Shown: in pieces, positions 16,742 to 25,170 of the stretch
Numbering within the stretch: the first letter of the stretch is position 1
Layout: the number at the start of each line of letters is the position of its first letter
Assembly (NCBI RefSeq): GCF_015690355.1
Contig: NZ_JADPRT010000013.1
Span: 124,001-188,000 of the forward strand
From: Streptacidiphilus fuscans
GTDB lineage: Bacteria > Actinomycetota > Actinomycetes > Streptomycetales > Streptomycetaceae
DNA: 64,000 bases
Reading direction: 5' to 3'
Program-made: the position numbers and the translations under genes
Notes under the pieces: generated by a model
The model's input: the letters and a program-made list of their open reading frames with translations, nothing else
The model's database searches: none
Told to the model about the DNA's origin: nothing

Positions 16742-17293
16742 TTGACATCACCCGACCGCTCCGTCCGCCTGCTGACCTCGGTGCACGTGCAGGTCGAAGC
16801 CGCCCGCCGCGCCCTGCTCGCGCTCCGCCTCGACCCGGTCCCGGACGTCGCCGACTACCTGTGGCACACCGAGCAGGTCGCCGACCTGTTCAAGCTGTGC
16901 GGGGAGCACACAGCGCTGCTCACCCAACTCCCACAAGACCGCGACACGGTGCAGGTCCTGGCCGTTCTCGGCCGCGCGGCGGGATGCCTCGGCCAGGCCG
17001 CCGCCCACCTCGGCTTCGGACTCGAACACCTCGCTTGGGCCCGGCGCGAACCCACTGCCCAGGGGGAGAGTGCCGACCAGGTCCAGTCGCGTCTGGCCAC
17101 GCAGGTCCACCAGGCACGCACCGAACTGTTCGTCGCTCACAGCGTCCTGTACTGCGAGATCCACGGCCGCCGCACCGACCACGCCGCCTCCGCGCCCGAG
17201 CCGGTCGAGCGGGCCAGGGCGGCGCCGGTCCAGTCCGGCATGCGTGCCAAGCAGACCACGGCGGCCAGCTCCCGTACGGGGGCGCGACGGTGA
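16742..17293 (+). CDS. hypothetical helical protein
   Basis: The start is TTG 16742, 6 bases after GGAG, giving 183 residues. It is all-helical with heptad-like patterns (VQVEAARRALLALRL, LGRAAGCLGQAAAHLGFGLEHLAW) and a basic tail. It shares the AAHLGFGLEHLAW-type helix with the preceding gene. The function is unknown. The stop overlaps the next start (GTGA). Three successive similar helical genes suggest local duplication. Confidence 0.7.
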   Translation: MTSPDRSVRLLTSVHVQVEAARRALLALRLDPVPDVADYLWHTEQVADLFKLCGEHTALLTQLPQDRDTVQVLAVLGRAAGCLGQAAAHLGFGLEHLAWARREPTAQGESADQVQSRLATQVHQARTELFVAHSVLYCEIHGRRTDHAASAPEPVERARAAPVQSGMRAKQTTAASSRTGARR

Positions 17294-18228
17294 TCAAGAT
17301 CCCAGGAAACCTCACGCCTCGCCTCGTGGCAGCCGTGATCCACCAGCTGCTCGACGAGACCCTCCCCGCGGCAGCCGATGGCGCTCAGGCGCCTGTCAGT
17401 GCGGAGCAGTTCCGACGTCTGCGTGACACCGTCGAGGCGCTGGCCAGGCGGCTCGCCCAGCAGACGCACTTCCGGGCCATGGACCCGGTCGGCACCGCCC
17501 CGGGTACGCAGCGCGCGCTGACCACCGGTCACCTGCGCCTTCAGGCAGCGCTGGAGGGCCTCGACGCGATGCGTCGCCTGGTTCGCGACGACGATCGGCA
17601 CGCTGAGGAGGTCGCCCGCCGCACCGCTCCGGTCCGCCAGCACCTGCAGGAGACCGCCGCCAATTTGGTTCGTGACGGCGCCGAAGCCGTCGAGGAAGCC
17701 GCCGCCCAACCCCCGTCCGCCATTTCGGGTGCGCCGATCGGCCGGGAGGCCGTTCGAGTCGCCGAGGACACCGCGCGGCGCCTGGCCGTCGTCCTGCGCC
17801 AACTCCCCCGTCCCGGGGAGAACCACGTAGGGCGGCTGGAGCTGGCGTACCAGTCCTCCTCCCCCATCGCCGTCGCCGCGGCGCTGGCCGCTCACACCCG
17901 CTACCACGCCGTTCCCGCCGACCCGGTGCAGGTGGAGGCGTACGCCGCCTTCGCCACCGCCCTCGGCCGTATCGGTCACTGCATCGCGGCGCTCAGCGAC
18001 GCCGCCACCCACCAGGCGGCACTCGCCCACGCCCACCGCGGCCACGACCACGTGGTGCAGGCGCGCCTGGCCGACAGCCTCGATGACGCGTACGTCGCTG
18101 TTCACCAGGCCGTCGCCGTCCTTCGCCAACTGGCCGACGCCACCACCGTCGGCGGCACTTCGCCGACACCGCAGGTCCGGAACACGTCCCTGGGATCTGG
18201 TGTGCCGCAGCAGCGCAGGCGCCGATGA
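17290..18228 (+). CDS. hypothetical helical protein
   Basis: The start is GTG 17290 in a GTGA overlap, giving 312 residues. It is almost entirely helical: a short NLTPRLVAAVIHQLLDETL segment, then long amphipathic helices around residues 30-150 and again 170-280 (AALSDAATHQAALAHAHRG). No catalytic motif is recognised. It overlaps the broken methyltransferase gene as ATGA. Such helical-bundle proteins are frequent in actinobacterial integrative elements and their role is unknown. Confidence 0.7.
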   Translation: MIKIPGNLTPRLVAAVIHQLLDETLPAAADGAQAPVSAEQFRRLRDTVEALARRLAQQTHFRAMDPVGTAPGTQRALTTGHLRLQAALEGLDAMRRLVRDDDRHAEEVARRTAPVRQHLQETAANLVRDGAEAVEEAAAQPPSAISGAPIGREAVRVAEDTARRLAVVLRQLPRPGENHVGRLELAYQSSSPIAVAAALAAHTRYHAVPADPVQVEAYAAFATALGRIGHCIAALSDAATHQAALAHAHRGHDHVVQARLADSLDDAYVAVHQAVAVLRQLADATTVGGTSPTPQVRNTSLGSGVPQQRRRR

Positions 18229-19512
18229 CTTCCTGCCAGCAGCCGGACGGGCTGCGGATCGGCAGCATGTGCTCCGGCTACGGAGGCCTGGACCTGGCCG
18301 CCCTCAACGTGTTCGGCGGGCAGCTTGCTTGGCACGCGGAGATCAACCCCGACGCCGCCCGGATCCTCGAACGCCACTGGCCGGGCGTCCCGAACCTGGG
18401 CGACCTCACCCAGGTGGACTGGGCCGCGGTCGAGCCCGTGGACGTCCTGGTCGCGGGCTTCCCGTGTCAAAGACCTCTCCGTCGCCGGTAAGCGCGCGGG
18501 TCTGGCCGGAGCCCGCTCCGGCTTGTGGCACACCATCGCCGACGCCATATCCGTCCTTCAACCCCAGTTGGTGGTGATCGAGAACGTCCGAGGAATCCTC
18601 TCCGCCGACGCGGCCGTCCACCCGGCCGACGGCGATCTGGAACCGTGCCCGTGGTGTGTGGGAGACGCTGGAGGCGAGCCTGCTTTGCGGGCACTGGGTG
18701 CCGTACTCGGTGACCTGGCCGACCTCGGGTTCGATGCATGCTGGACGTGCGTACGAGCGTCCGACGTCGGCGCGCCCCACCGCCGCGAGCGGATCTTCCT
18801 CGCCGCCTGGGCTTCCCACCCCGAAGGCGCGCGACGCGAAGGGTCCGGACCCGGGGCGCGAGGACCTGGGCCATGTCGTGACGCTGCTCAAGACCCCGAC
18901 CAGCAACCTCGGTTCGAACGGCGGCTCGCAGCACCCGGACAAGCGCCGTTCGGGCGGCCACGGCCCGAACCTGCAGGACGAGGTGGAGCACCTGCTGCCG
19001 ACGCCACGGGCCAGCGACGGGACGCACGCGGGCCCCAACCAGCGCGGCAGCAAGGGGGACCTCACGTTGGCATCGGCCACGGCGCGGTTGCTGCCGACAC
19101 CGCGTGCCAGCGACAGTGGGACGCCGGGCCGACGGGCCGGGGAGGGCTTCCGGCCGCCCCTGTCCCAGGTGGTCCTGCCGCTGTGGAACCCGCAGGGCCA
19201 GGAACCGGCACCGGAGGAGCAGCCGGGGTGAGTCAGTGGGGTCCGTACGCCGAAGCCGTGGCGCGCTGGGAGCAGGCCACCCGGCCCGCTCCCGCTCCCA
19301 CCGACGAACGCGGGCGTCTCGCACCCGAGTTCGTCGAGTGGATCATGGGGCTTCCGGCGGGTTGGGTCACCGCGACGCCGGGGCTGTCCCGGCCCGCCCA
19401 GCTGACCGCGCTCGGCAACGGCGTCGTCCCGCAGCAGGCGGCGCACGCCCTGCGGCTGCTGGATCCGCCGCTGCCCCTGCGCGGTCATCCTCCAGCGTCC
19501 CGCGAGCGGTGA
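18225..19512 (+). pseudogene. DNA (cytosine-5) methyltransferase, broken by frameshifts
   Basis: The gene starts at ATG 18225 and reads through motif I (CSGYGGLDLA) to the catalytic AGFPCQ. An extra A in CAAAGA near 18476 then shifts the frame; without it the text is FPCQDLSVAGKRAG. The next frame holds motif VI ENVRG and motif VIII VGAPHRRERIF, up to about 18805. A further frame continues with a GLPTPKARDAKGPD-type spacer and ends at a TGA at 19229. The last part, from GTG 19228, holds GLPAGWVT and ALGNGVVPQQAA (motif X) and ends at 19512. At least three frame changes separate pieces of one methyltransferase. It is a second, non-orthologous copy to the one at 9279. Sequencing error cannot be excluded. 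Confidence 0.8.
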
Positions 19513-19590
19513 CTGGGCCTGCTGGGTGATGCTCCGGCCGTCGGTCGGCGGCGGCCGGACCCGCTGCCCGACGGCCGGGAGCACGCCGGA

Positions 19591-19596
19591 TAACCT
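19591..19596 (+). promoter_or_regulatory. probable -10 box of a leaderless gene
   Basis: TAACCT fits the TANNNT -10 consensus and ends 6 bases before ATG 19603. No RBS precedes that ATG. This spacing is the usual sign of a leaderless transcript in Streptomyces. No convincing -35 box is seen. Confidence 0.4.
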
Positions 19597-19602
19597 GCGC
19601 GT

Positions 19603-20022
19603 ATGCGCCCCGACCGGTTCCAGCCGCTCCTCATCTCCGCCGCCCAGTCCATCCCTGGCGTCACCGCCACCACTCTCGCCGACGCGGGGAACACCACGTA
19701 CCCGTACGGCGTGAGCATCCAGTCCGGCGGCAAGGCCAGCCGGTGGCAGATCGTCGCCACCTCAGCCCCCGGGGACCGGTTCGACCAGCCCGAGCCCGAG
19801 CCGGTCCTCGGCGACAAGCCCGCCGCGCCCGGGCAGGCGACCGCCACCGAGGGCACACCCGCGCACCTGAAAGCCGCACTCGCCGAGGCGGTCCTTGCCG
19901 CGGACCCGGGCGAGATCGCGGCCGTCGACCTGTACTCGCGCCGCGCCGAGCCCCCGAAGACCGGCCATGGCATGACGCTGGTCTTCCACGACGCTTCGAA
20001 GATCTACCTCAACCACGTCTGA
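19603..20022 (+). CDS. hypothetical protein, probably leaderless
   Basis: This 139-residue protein starts at ATG 19603 with no RBS but with a TANNNT box just upstream, so it probably has its own promoter. The N-terminus (FQPLLISAAQSIPGVTATTLADAG) and the C-terminus (EIAAVDLYSRRAEPP, then GMTLVFHDASKIYLNHV) look like a small mixed alpha/beta domain. The centre is Pro/Gln-rich. It is not recognised. It lies between the broken methyltransferase and the HNH endonuclease. Confidence 0.7.
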   Translation: MRPDRFQPLLISAAQSIPGVTATTLADAGNTTYPYGVSIQSGGKASRWQIVATSAPGDRFDQPEPEPVLGDKPAAPGQATATEGTPAHLKAALAEAVLAADPGEIAAVDLYSRRAEPPKTGHGMTLVFHDASKIYLNHV

Positions 20023-20173
20023 ACCGGTGTCGGGGCCCAGGCGGATTGACGGTGGGGCCGGTCGGCCGGATCTGGCTCAAGTGTCGTTTCCTGAAAGCCT
20101 ATCGGGCCAGCAGTGTCAGTGGCGGGTGGTGGGATAGCCGCACAGTCACTGCTGCTGTTACAGGAGCCGCCCG

Positions 20174-20851
20174 ATGAGCGAACGCGTCGTCCTCCCGTCC
20201 CCGCCCGTACCGGCACCGGTACGGGCCAGGCATCGCGCGCTGCTCGCCCGAATCGAAGCAGAACAGATGGCGGCCGGACTGCGTCGTGGGTATGTCCGGT
20301 GCGGTCGGCCGTTGAGCGATGGTGTGCGCCGGTGCAAGTCGTGGCCTCTGCCGGGCCTTGCCGGATGCGCCCGCCACCTCGACGACGAGGAGTGGCAGGA
20401 CACCGTCGACTACCCGCGCGCGTACTTCCGCGACGATTTCGGCGGCTGCGTCCGCATGACGGTCGAGGCGCAGGTCGAGCAGAGGCTGCGCGAGGCTCTG
20501 CCTCCGGCGTGCCATTTCTGGCCGTATCTACGAGCGGTGCCGCTGCCCGATCAGGACCCGGTCGAGTTGCTCGTCGAATGGCAGGCGGGCCGCTGCGCGG
20601 CGTGCGGACACCCGCACCACCAGGACGTGGTGGTCGACCATGCGCACGAGTCGGGCCTTGTCCGCGGCCTGCTGTGCGCTGTGTGCAACAACGCGGAGGG
20701 GATCGCGCCGCCGCGGCACCCCCGGTGGTTCCGGTACCGCACCCTCCCACCAACGGTGATCCTCGGCATCCAGATCACCTACGGGAAGGCGGTACGCAAG
20801 CGCCTCGACCAGCTCCTCGCTGACGCCCAACAGCCTTCAGCCCCACGGTAG
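20174..20851 (+). CDS. endonuclease VII-like HNH protein
   Basis: The start is ATG 20174, 8 bases after AGGAG; 225 residues. The C-terminal half has the recombination endonuclease VII pattern: CAAC (C141, C144), VVDHAH (D155, H156, H158), and LLCAVCNNAEG (C168, C171, N172). Four Cys bind structural zinc and the His-Asn set is the HNH nuclease centre. An additional Cys/His cluster near residues 43-68 (C43, C54, C65, H68) could hold a second zinc. Endonuclease VII cuts branched DNA in phage T4; actinobacterial relatives are usually nucleases of phages and mobile elements. Confidence 0.85.
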   Translation: MSERVVLPSPPVPAPVRARHRALLARIEAEQMAAGLRRGYVRCGRPLSDGVRRCKSWPLPGLAGCARHLDDEEWQDTVDYPRAYFRDDFGGCVRMTVEAQVEQRLREALPPACHFWPYLRAVPLPDQDPVELLVEWQAGRCAACGHPHHQDVVVDHAHESGLVRGLLCAVCNNAEGIAPPRHPRWFRYRTLPPTVILGIQITYGKAVRKRLDQLLADAQQPSAPR

Positions 20852-20976
20852 TCCGGAGAACTCAGTCCGGCCGTCGGTGTCCAGTCCGGGGGCGAGCCCG
20901 GCACGTCGGTCTGAGACCTGGATCCGACCGCCTTCGCGAGTCGTCCGCCCGCAGCGGGCGCGGACCTTAGCACAAG

Positions 20977-21000
20977 AGTTGCGGACGTCCATCCGCAACT
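20977..21000. promoter_or_regulatory. 9-bp perfect inverted repeat upstream of the DUF4913 gene
   Basis: AGTTGCGGA and TCCGCAACT form perfect arms around a 6-base loop, ending 50 bases before GTG 21051. No T run follows, so it is more likely an operator or an RNA hairpin in the leader than a terminator. Confidence 0.5.
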
Positions 21001-21050
21001 GATCTCCGAGGGTCGAAGCACGACACCGTGCTCACCTCGGAGGCCCACCC

Positions 21051-21731
21051 GTGACCCACGCCACCAACGCCAGCCCCGACCGGACTCCCGCCCCCGCAGT
21101 TGACCGCCCGATTGCGGTGCCCGCCGATGACCTGGACCGGATCTGGCGCGCGCTGGCGCAGATGCCGACCGCGATCGCCCAACTCGCCGCCTCCACCAGC
21201 GCCCAGACCCGTATGACGGCGCAGCTTGTCGAGCACCTCGCCTCCACCGCCCCCGGCGGTGCGGCCACGGGCGGCGGGATGGGGCTGCCTGGGCAGGCCG
21301 GGGAGTTGTCGATCGACGCCTTCGATCCCGACGCGTACGCGGCCGAGGTCGAGGCGATGACCCTGTGGGTCGACGAGATCCTGCTGGGCGTCTTCGGCGC
21401 CGAGGTCACCGCGACCCGGCCCTGGTGCACCCGGTGGCCCGAGCACCGGGACGCGGTGGCCATGCTGCACATGTTGTGGCTGGGCTGGCAGCAGCTCACC
21501 GCCGGCGATGCCGGACTGCTGGGCCCGGTGACCTGGCTGCGGGACGTCTTCTTCCCCGTCATGGACCGGCTGCGTGCCCCTGACGGGCCGTTCGCCGCGT
21601 GCACCACCGATCCCTCCCGGCCCACCCACCGCGTGCTCGCGCCACCGGAGACGACCGACCGCGACGCCCTGCCCGTCGCTCCGCCACGCCCTCAGCTCCG
21701 GCCGCGCCCGCGACTCGGCGAAACCGCCTGA
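21051..21731 (+). CDS. DUF4913-domain protein
   Basis: This 226-residue protein starts at GTG 21051. Residues about 100-180 (TLWVDEILLGVFG, then RPWCTRWPEHRDAVAMLHMLWLGW and VTWLRDVFFPVMDRL) follow the DUF4913 pattern: a tryptophan-rich segment with W-C..W..H.....L..LW..W and a C-terminal helix. The N-terminal part is a helical DLDRIWRALAQMPTAIAQL stretch and the tail is Pro/Arg-rich. DUF4913 proteins are typical of Streptomyces plasmids and integrative elements and have no known activity. Confidence 0.75.
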   Translation: MTHATNASPDRTPAPAVDRPIAVPADDLDRIWRALAQMPTAIAQLAASTSAQTRMTAQLVEHLASTAPGGAATGGGMGLPGQAGELSIDAFDPDAYAAEVEAMTLWVDEILLGVFGAEVTATRPWCTRWPEHRDAVAMLHMLWLGWQQLTAGDAGLLGPVTWLRDVFFPVMDRLRAPDGPFAACTTDPSRPTHRVLAPPETTDRDALPVAPPRPQLRPRPRLGETA

Positions 21732-21746
21732 GCGCCGGGGCCCGCC

Positions 21747-22277
21747 ATGACCACCCCCTCTCCGATGCGCCTGTTCACGCCCGCTCCCGACCAGCACCCG
21801 GGCGCGCCCCGGCTCGCGTTCGCCGCGCACCCGGACGCCGTGGAGGACCTGTACGACCTTCCCGCCGACGTCCTGGACCGCGCCGTGGAGATCCTGCGCG
21901 GCCTGGTCTGGGGCGACTTCGCCGGACAGGCGCTGCACCAGCACGGCGAGTTGGACCTGCGGGGCTGCCGCAAGCTCTACCTGCGCGGCGGGGACGGCGG
22001 CTGGCGCATGGTCTACACCGAGCGCCCCGCTTCCAGGCAGTCCTCCTACACGCGGGAGGTCTTCCTCCTCGCCGCCGGCCCCCGCCTGGACCTTGAGGTC
22101 TACCGCCGTGCCGCAGCACGCCTCGACGCCATGAAGGCCGCGCCAGGTCCCACACCAGCCCGGGCGCGGGCGGCCCGCGCCACCTCGCCGAACCTCCCCA
22201 CCCGACACGCCCAGCCCCACCCCGCGCCCTCCACGCCGGCGCCGGGCACCCGAGCGAGCAGCGCCCCGCACCGCTGA
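21747..22277 (+). CDS. RelE/ParE-like protein
   Basis: This 176-residue protein starts at ATG 21747, 15 bases after the previous stop. Residues about 25-125 follow the RelE/ParE toxin topology: two helices (AVEDLYDLPADVLDRAVEIL), a beta segment GELDLRGCRKLYLRGG, then WRMVYTER and VFLLAAGPR strands and a helix with YRRAAARL. The equivalent toxin motif is a strand ending in an Arg pair. A disordered basic tail is added. No antitoxin with the usual short acidic form precedes it, but the following gene encodes a DNA-binding protein. The toxin function is inference. Confidence 0.55.
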   Translation: MTTPSPMRLFTPAPDQHPGAPRLAFAAHPDAVEDLYDLPADVLDRAVEILRGLVWGDFAGQALHQHGELDLRGCRKLYLRGGDGGWRMVYTERPASRQSSYTREVFLLAAGPRLDLEVYRRAAARLDAMKAAPGPTPARARAARATSPNLPTRHAQPHPAPSTPAPGTRASSAPHR

Positions 22278-22327
22278 CCGCGTGCCGCCCCCTCTCTACC
22301 TCCCGTTCATGCCATAGGAGTTCTGCC

Positions 22328-23047
22328 GTGCCCAACACCGCCACCGTCCTCGCCGACTTCCCCCATCACAGCCCGGTGCTCCCCGCCTCCCCGGACGCGG
22401 TCCACGAAGCGCTGCGCCTGCTGGCACCGACCATGACCGCGCGGGTCATCCACCAGCTCCAAAGCGGCTCGGCCGGGAAGCGGCAGCTGCTCGACCGCAT
22501 CGAGGAGTGCAACCCCAGCACCCTCAACGGCCGCCTGGACATGATGCGGGACACCGGCCTGGTCGAGAGTTCACTCGGCCGAGGCGCCGCCTGGCGACTG
22601 ACCGCCGCCGGCCGCGCGGCCCTGCCGGTGCTCCGCGCCGTCGACGAGTGGGCGCGCCACCGCGCCGACGGGCCCTCTGACGCCAACCCGGTGCTGGACG
22701 TCGAGGCGGCACTGAAGCTGCTCAGCTCCGCCCACACCACCCGCATCGTCACTGGCCTCGCTCACGGGCCGCTCACCGTCAAGCAGTTGCGCCCGGCGCT
22801 GCCCTCGCACGTCAGCGAGTACAACCTGCGCATGCGTCTGCGCGACCTGGTCGGCGAACGCATCCTCGCGCAGGACAAGGCCGGACCGCGACTGCGCTTC
22901 CACCTGACCCTGGACGGGCTGCGGACCGCAAAGATCCACCAACGGGCCGACGCGTTCGCCGCCGCACGCGCCACCGTCAGCAACCGCACGCCGACGCGCT
23001 CGACCGCGCCCACGCTGGTGTTCTCCCACCCAGAACGCCGCGGGTGA
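22328..23047 (+). CDS. protein with two winged-helix domains
   Basis: The start is GTG 22328 after AGGAG; 239 residues. Residues about 20-105 form a winged helix of HxlR type (EALRLLAPTMTARVIHQLQ, LLDRIEECNPSTLNGRLDMM, WRLTAAGRAALPVL). A second, related module follows at about 120-210 (AALKLLSSAHTTRIVTGL, LPSHVSEYNLRMRLRDLV, LRFHLTLDGLRTA). Such a double-wing protein could bind a long operator without dimerising. It is likely a transcriptional regulator of the element. It could also act with the RelE-like gene upstream, but this is unproved. Confidence 0.7.
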   Translation: MPNTATVLADFPHHSPVLPASPDAVHEALRLLAPTMTARVIHQLQSGSAGKRQLLDRIEECNPSTLNGRLDMMRDTGLVESSLGRGAAWRLTAAGRAALPVLRAVDEWARHRADGPSDANPVLDVEAALKLLSSAHTTRIVTGLAHGPLTVKQLRPALPSHVSEYNLRMRLRDLVGERILAQDKAGPRLRFHLTLDGLRTAKIHQRADAFAAARATVSNRTPTRSTAPTLVFSHPERRG

Positions 23048-23339
23048 GGTCCGGCCCACCCGACGAGCACCGCCACGGCCCCTTCCCGACGCTCGGGGAG
23101 GGGCCTCACCTCGTCCCTGAGCCGCCTGGTCGGAGGCCCGCTGCCAGGCAGCACCGTGGTGGCGCTGCCGCTGCCTCCGTCGGACACGGTCACTTCCAGG
23201 CACCGCGGATGGGGCCCCGCACGGCTTCGCCGGTTCGCCCACGGCAGACAAGCCCGAACACCGCTACGACAACCGGGCAAGAGCATGCCAACGTACGGAT
23301 GCCTCATGAAACCGCAGGTCAACGAAGGGATCTCCCACC

Positions 23340-23684
23340 GTGACGACGTCCACGACCGCACTCGTTCCCGCCCCGTACACCGCCTCCGACCGGCAGGACC
23401 CACTGCTGACCGACCACGAGGCCACCGCCGTCCTCGACCTGATCACCCGTCGCGGCTGGGCCGTCGTCGCCACCCCGGACGGCAACGTCCACGGCACCAG
23501 CCCCGACGGACGCATCTACCTCGCCTGGCTCCCCGAAGACCCGTCGGCCTGGAGCCGCGGCATCATCTGGGACCTCCACGTCCGCCCCGAGCACGGCCCC
23601 GGCTGGCGGCAGGAGTTCGGCCCCGACACCCCGAGTACGGCCGTCGCTGCCTTCCTCGCTGCACTCCTCGCACCCGTCGCCTGA
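23340..23684 (+). CDS. single-module DUF317 protein
   Basis: The start is GTG 23340 after AAGGG; 114 residues. It is a short version with one DUF317 module: ALLDLITRRGWAVV-like start (here AVLDLITRRGWAVVATPDG), GRIYLAWLPEDP, IIWDLHVRPEHG, then WRQEFGPDTPSTAVAAFLAAL. The three other DUF317 proteins of this operon carry two modules, so this one may be the ancestral unit. The function is unknown. The 292-base stretch before it (23048-23339) carries no gene I can support. Confidence 0.75.
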   Translation: MTTSTTALVPAPYTASDRQDPLLTDHEATAVLDLITRRGWAVVATPDGNVHGTSPDGRIYLAWLPEDPSAWSRGIIWDLHVRPEHGPGWRQEFGPDTPSTAVAAFLAALLAPVA

Positions 23685-23730
23685 CCGACCACCACCCCCT
23701 GCCGACCGGCCCACCCCGAAAGGCTCCAAC

Positions 23731-24075
23731 GTGCACCAGACCACCGTGTACCGCTCCGTCCGTCTGATCGACACCGCCACATACGGCGCCTCCGCAGTCA
23801 GCCTCGCCCTCGCCCTCGCCAGCCCCTCAATCCCGGCGGTCCTCGCCGCGACGCTCGCCATCGGCACGACCGGCCTCTACCAGCACCGCGCGAACCAGGC
23901 CAACCTCCGCGTCCTCGCTTTCCTCGCCGGCCATCCCGCCACCCGCTACGAGGTCGTCCGCGACGCCCTCGAACTCGACGACCCCGCCACGCGTGACGCC
24001 TTCTCCCGGCTTCTCGACGTCGGACTCATCGACGAGACGCGCGTCGATGACCACCCCACCTACGCAGTGCGATGA
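23731..24075 (+). CDS. small membrane protein with a winged-helix-like end
   Basis: The start is GTG 23731 after AAAGG; 114 residues. Two hydrophobic segments at about residues 17-50 (TYGASAVSLALALAS and IPAVLAATLAIGTTGLY) form a membrane hairpin. The C-terminal half (LRVLAFLAGHPATRYEVVRDAL, then DAFSRLLDVGLIDE) looks like a small winged helix. Membrane-anchored DNA-binding-like proteins can be sensors or anchors. Identity unknown. Confidence 0.65.
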   Translation: MHQTTVYRSVRLIDTATYGASAVSLALALASPSIPAVLAATLAIGTTGLYQHRANQANLRVLAFLAGHPATRYEVVRDALELDDPATRDAFSRLLDVGLIDETRVDDHPTYAVR

Positions 24076-24129
24076 CCTTCCACGCGCCCATCGACGCGCG
24101 CGGACGATGCCCTGCCAGAAAGGCTTGTC

Positions 24130-24501
24130 GTGTCCCTCCCACCGGTCCTTTCGCCCACCCGGCGCTTTCCGCTCTCCACCGTCTGCCACGACCCCATGCC
24201 GCCCACGGTCTCCGGAGCACTGGTCCGGGCCACGGCGGACGGGCTCGAGGCCGTCTGGCTGCCCAACGAGCCTCAGCCCCTGTCTCCAGGCATGATTGCC
24301 CTCGCCTGGACCCTCCACGGCCAAGAAGTCGAGGTGTCCGCCCGTATCGGGTACCCCACCGGTGACGCGCTCCTGGCCACCTGGCCGCGTCTGGACTTGA
24401 ACTGGCCGAGCATGGTGCACGCCACCATCCGCGAGACCCAGGGACTGGCCGAAGCCCTCGCCGCCACGAGGGCCATCCTGGAAGCCGTCCTCGACGCCTG
24501 A
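24130..24501 (+). CDS. hypothetical protein
   Basis: The start is GTG 24130 after AAAGG; 123 residues. The sequence has a strand-rich part (GALVRATADGLEAVWLP, WTLHGQEVEVSARIG) and a C-terminal helix (TQGLAEALAATRAILEAVL), again reminiscent of a shortened DUF317 fold, but I cannot confirm it. It is the last gene of the plus-strand operon; a strong hairpin follows at 24608. Confidence 0.6.
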   Translation: MSLPPVLSPTRRFPLSTVCHDPMPPTVSGALVRATADGLEAVWLPNEPQPLSPGMIALAWTLHGQEVEVSARIGYPTGDALLATWPRLDLNWPSMVHATIRETQGLAEALAATRAILEAVLDA

Positions 24502-24607
24502 CCCCCACGGCCCTGCGGCAGTTGCCGGTGGCGGACTGCAGCGCGCCGGCCACGTCGCAGGCGTGGATGGCCACGAGAGCCTGGAAGCCCCAAGCGAATA
24601 TCGTCCT

Positions 24608-24641
24608 GATGCGGTGCAGTCGAATTCGGCTGTGCCGCATC
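24608..24641. terminator. hairpin between convergent operons
   Basis: GATGCGGTGCAG and CTGTGCCGCATC pair over 12 positions, including two G-U pairs, around a 10-base loop that is itself palindromic. It lies between the last plus-strand gene (ends 24501) and the minus-strand immunity gene (ends 24699), so it could end transcription from both sides. No T run is present. Confidence 0.5.
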
Positions 24642-24698
24642 GCGGCGAACGGCCTGGGCGGTGCACGGAGCTGATGACGGCAAGCTGCGGGAGCGGGC

Positions 24699-25148
24699 CT
24701 ACGCCACCGTGCGCGCGTGCTCGGCGAAGTCCTCGAAGAGCTGGTCGTCGGTCCGGCCGGTGACCGGAATGTCGGGGAGTTCGTCTTCCATCCCCTGACG
24801 GGTATTCGCCGTCAGTGTCTTTCCCCCGCTGACCAACTCGTCGCGCATCCATGCCGCGAACTCGACGGCCTCGGCGACGGTGGCGTCCTGGATGGACGCC
24901 CCCTCGTTGTCTGTGCTGGCGATGCCTTCGATGGGCTGGCCGTCCAAGGTGATGCTGAAGCTCATCGTGGTGTCCTCCGCTGCTCCGTCCGCGGGGTCGT
25001 CCCACGCGCTGGTGAACGGCTCGGGCTCGCGAGCCGTGAGTGCTTCTGCGAAGCGGCTCAAGGTGAGCCCGATGTCCTCGCCGTCTGGGCCCGTGAAGAT
25101 CCACATCAGGCGGAGTTCGTCGAGGGGGTCGGTGGAGCTGGCGGGCAC
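24699..25148 (-). CDS. probable immunity protein for the adjacent toxin
   Basis: The start is GTG at 25148 after AAAGG; 149 residues. It lies 22 bases downstream of the toxin gene in the same direction, the usual place for an immunity gene. It is small, acidic (EFAAWMRDELV, TDDQLFEDFAEHA) and cytoplasmic, with a SFSITLDGQPIEG strand pair. I do not recognise a named immunity family. It should bind and block the nuclease C-terminus of the upstream protein (inference from position and acidity). Confidence 0.65.
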   Translation of the reverse strand: MPASSTDPLDELRLMWIFTGPDGEDIGLTLSRFAEALTAREPEPFTSAWDDPADGAAEDTTMSFSITLDGQPIEGIASTDNEGASIQDATVAEAVEFAAWMRDELVSGGKTLTANTRQGMEDELPDIPVTGRTDDQLFEDFAEHARTVA

Positions 25149-25170
25149 GGCTGGGACCTTTCGTCGCGGC

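Noticed and set aside
24502-24698. Transposase remnant between the convergent operons
   Set aside because: Short translated stretches look suggestive, but no conserved transposase motif or terminal repeat can be shown; only the hairpin is supported.
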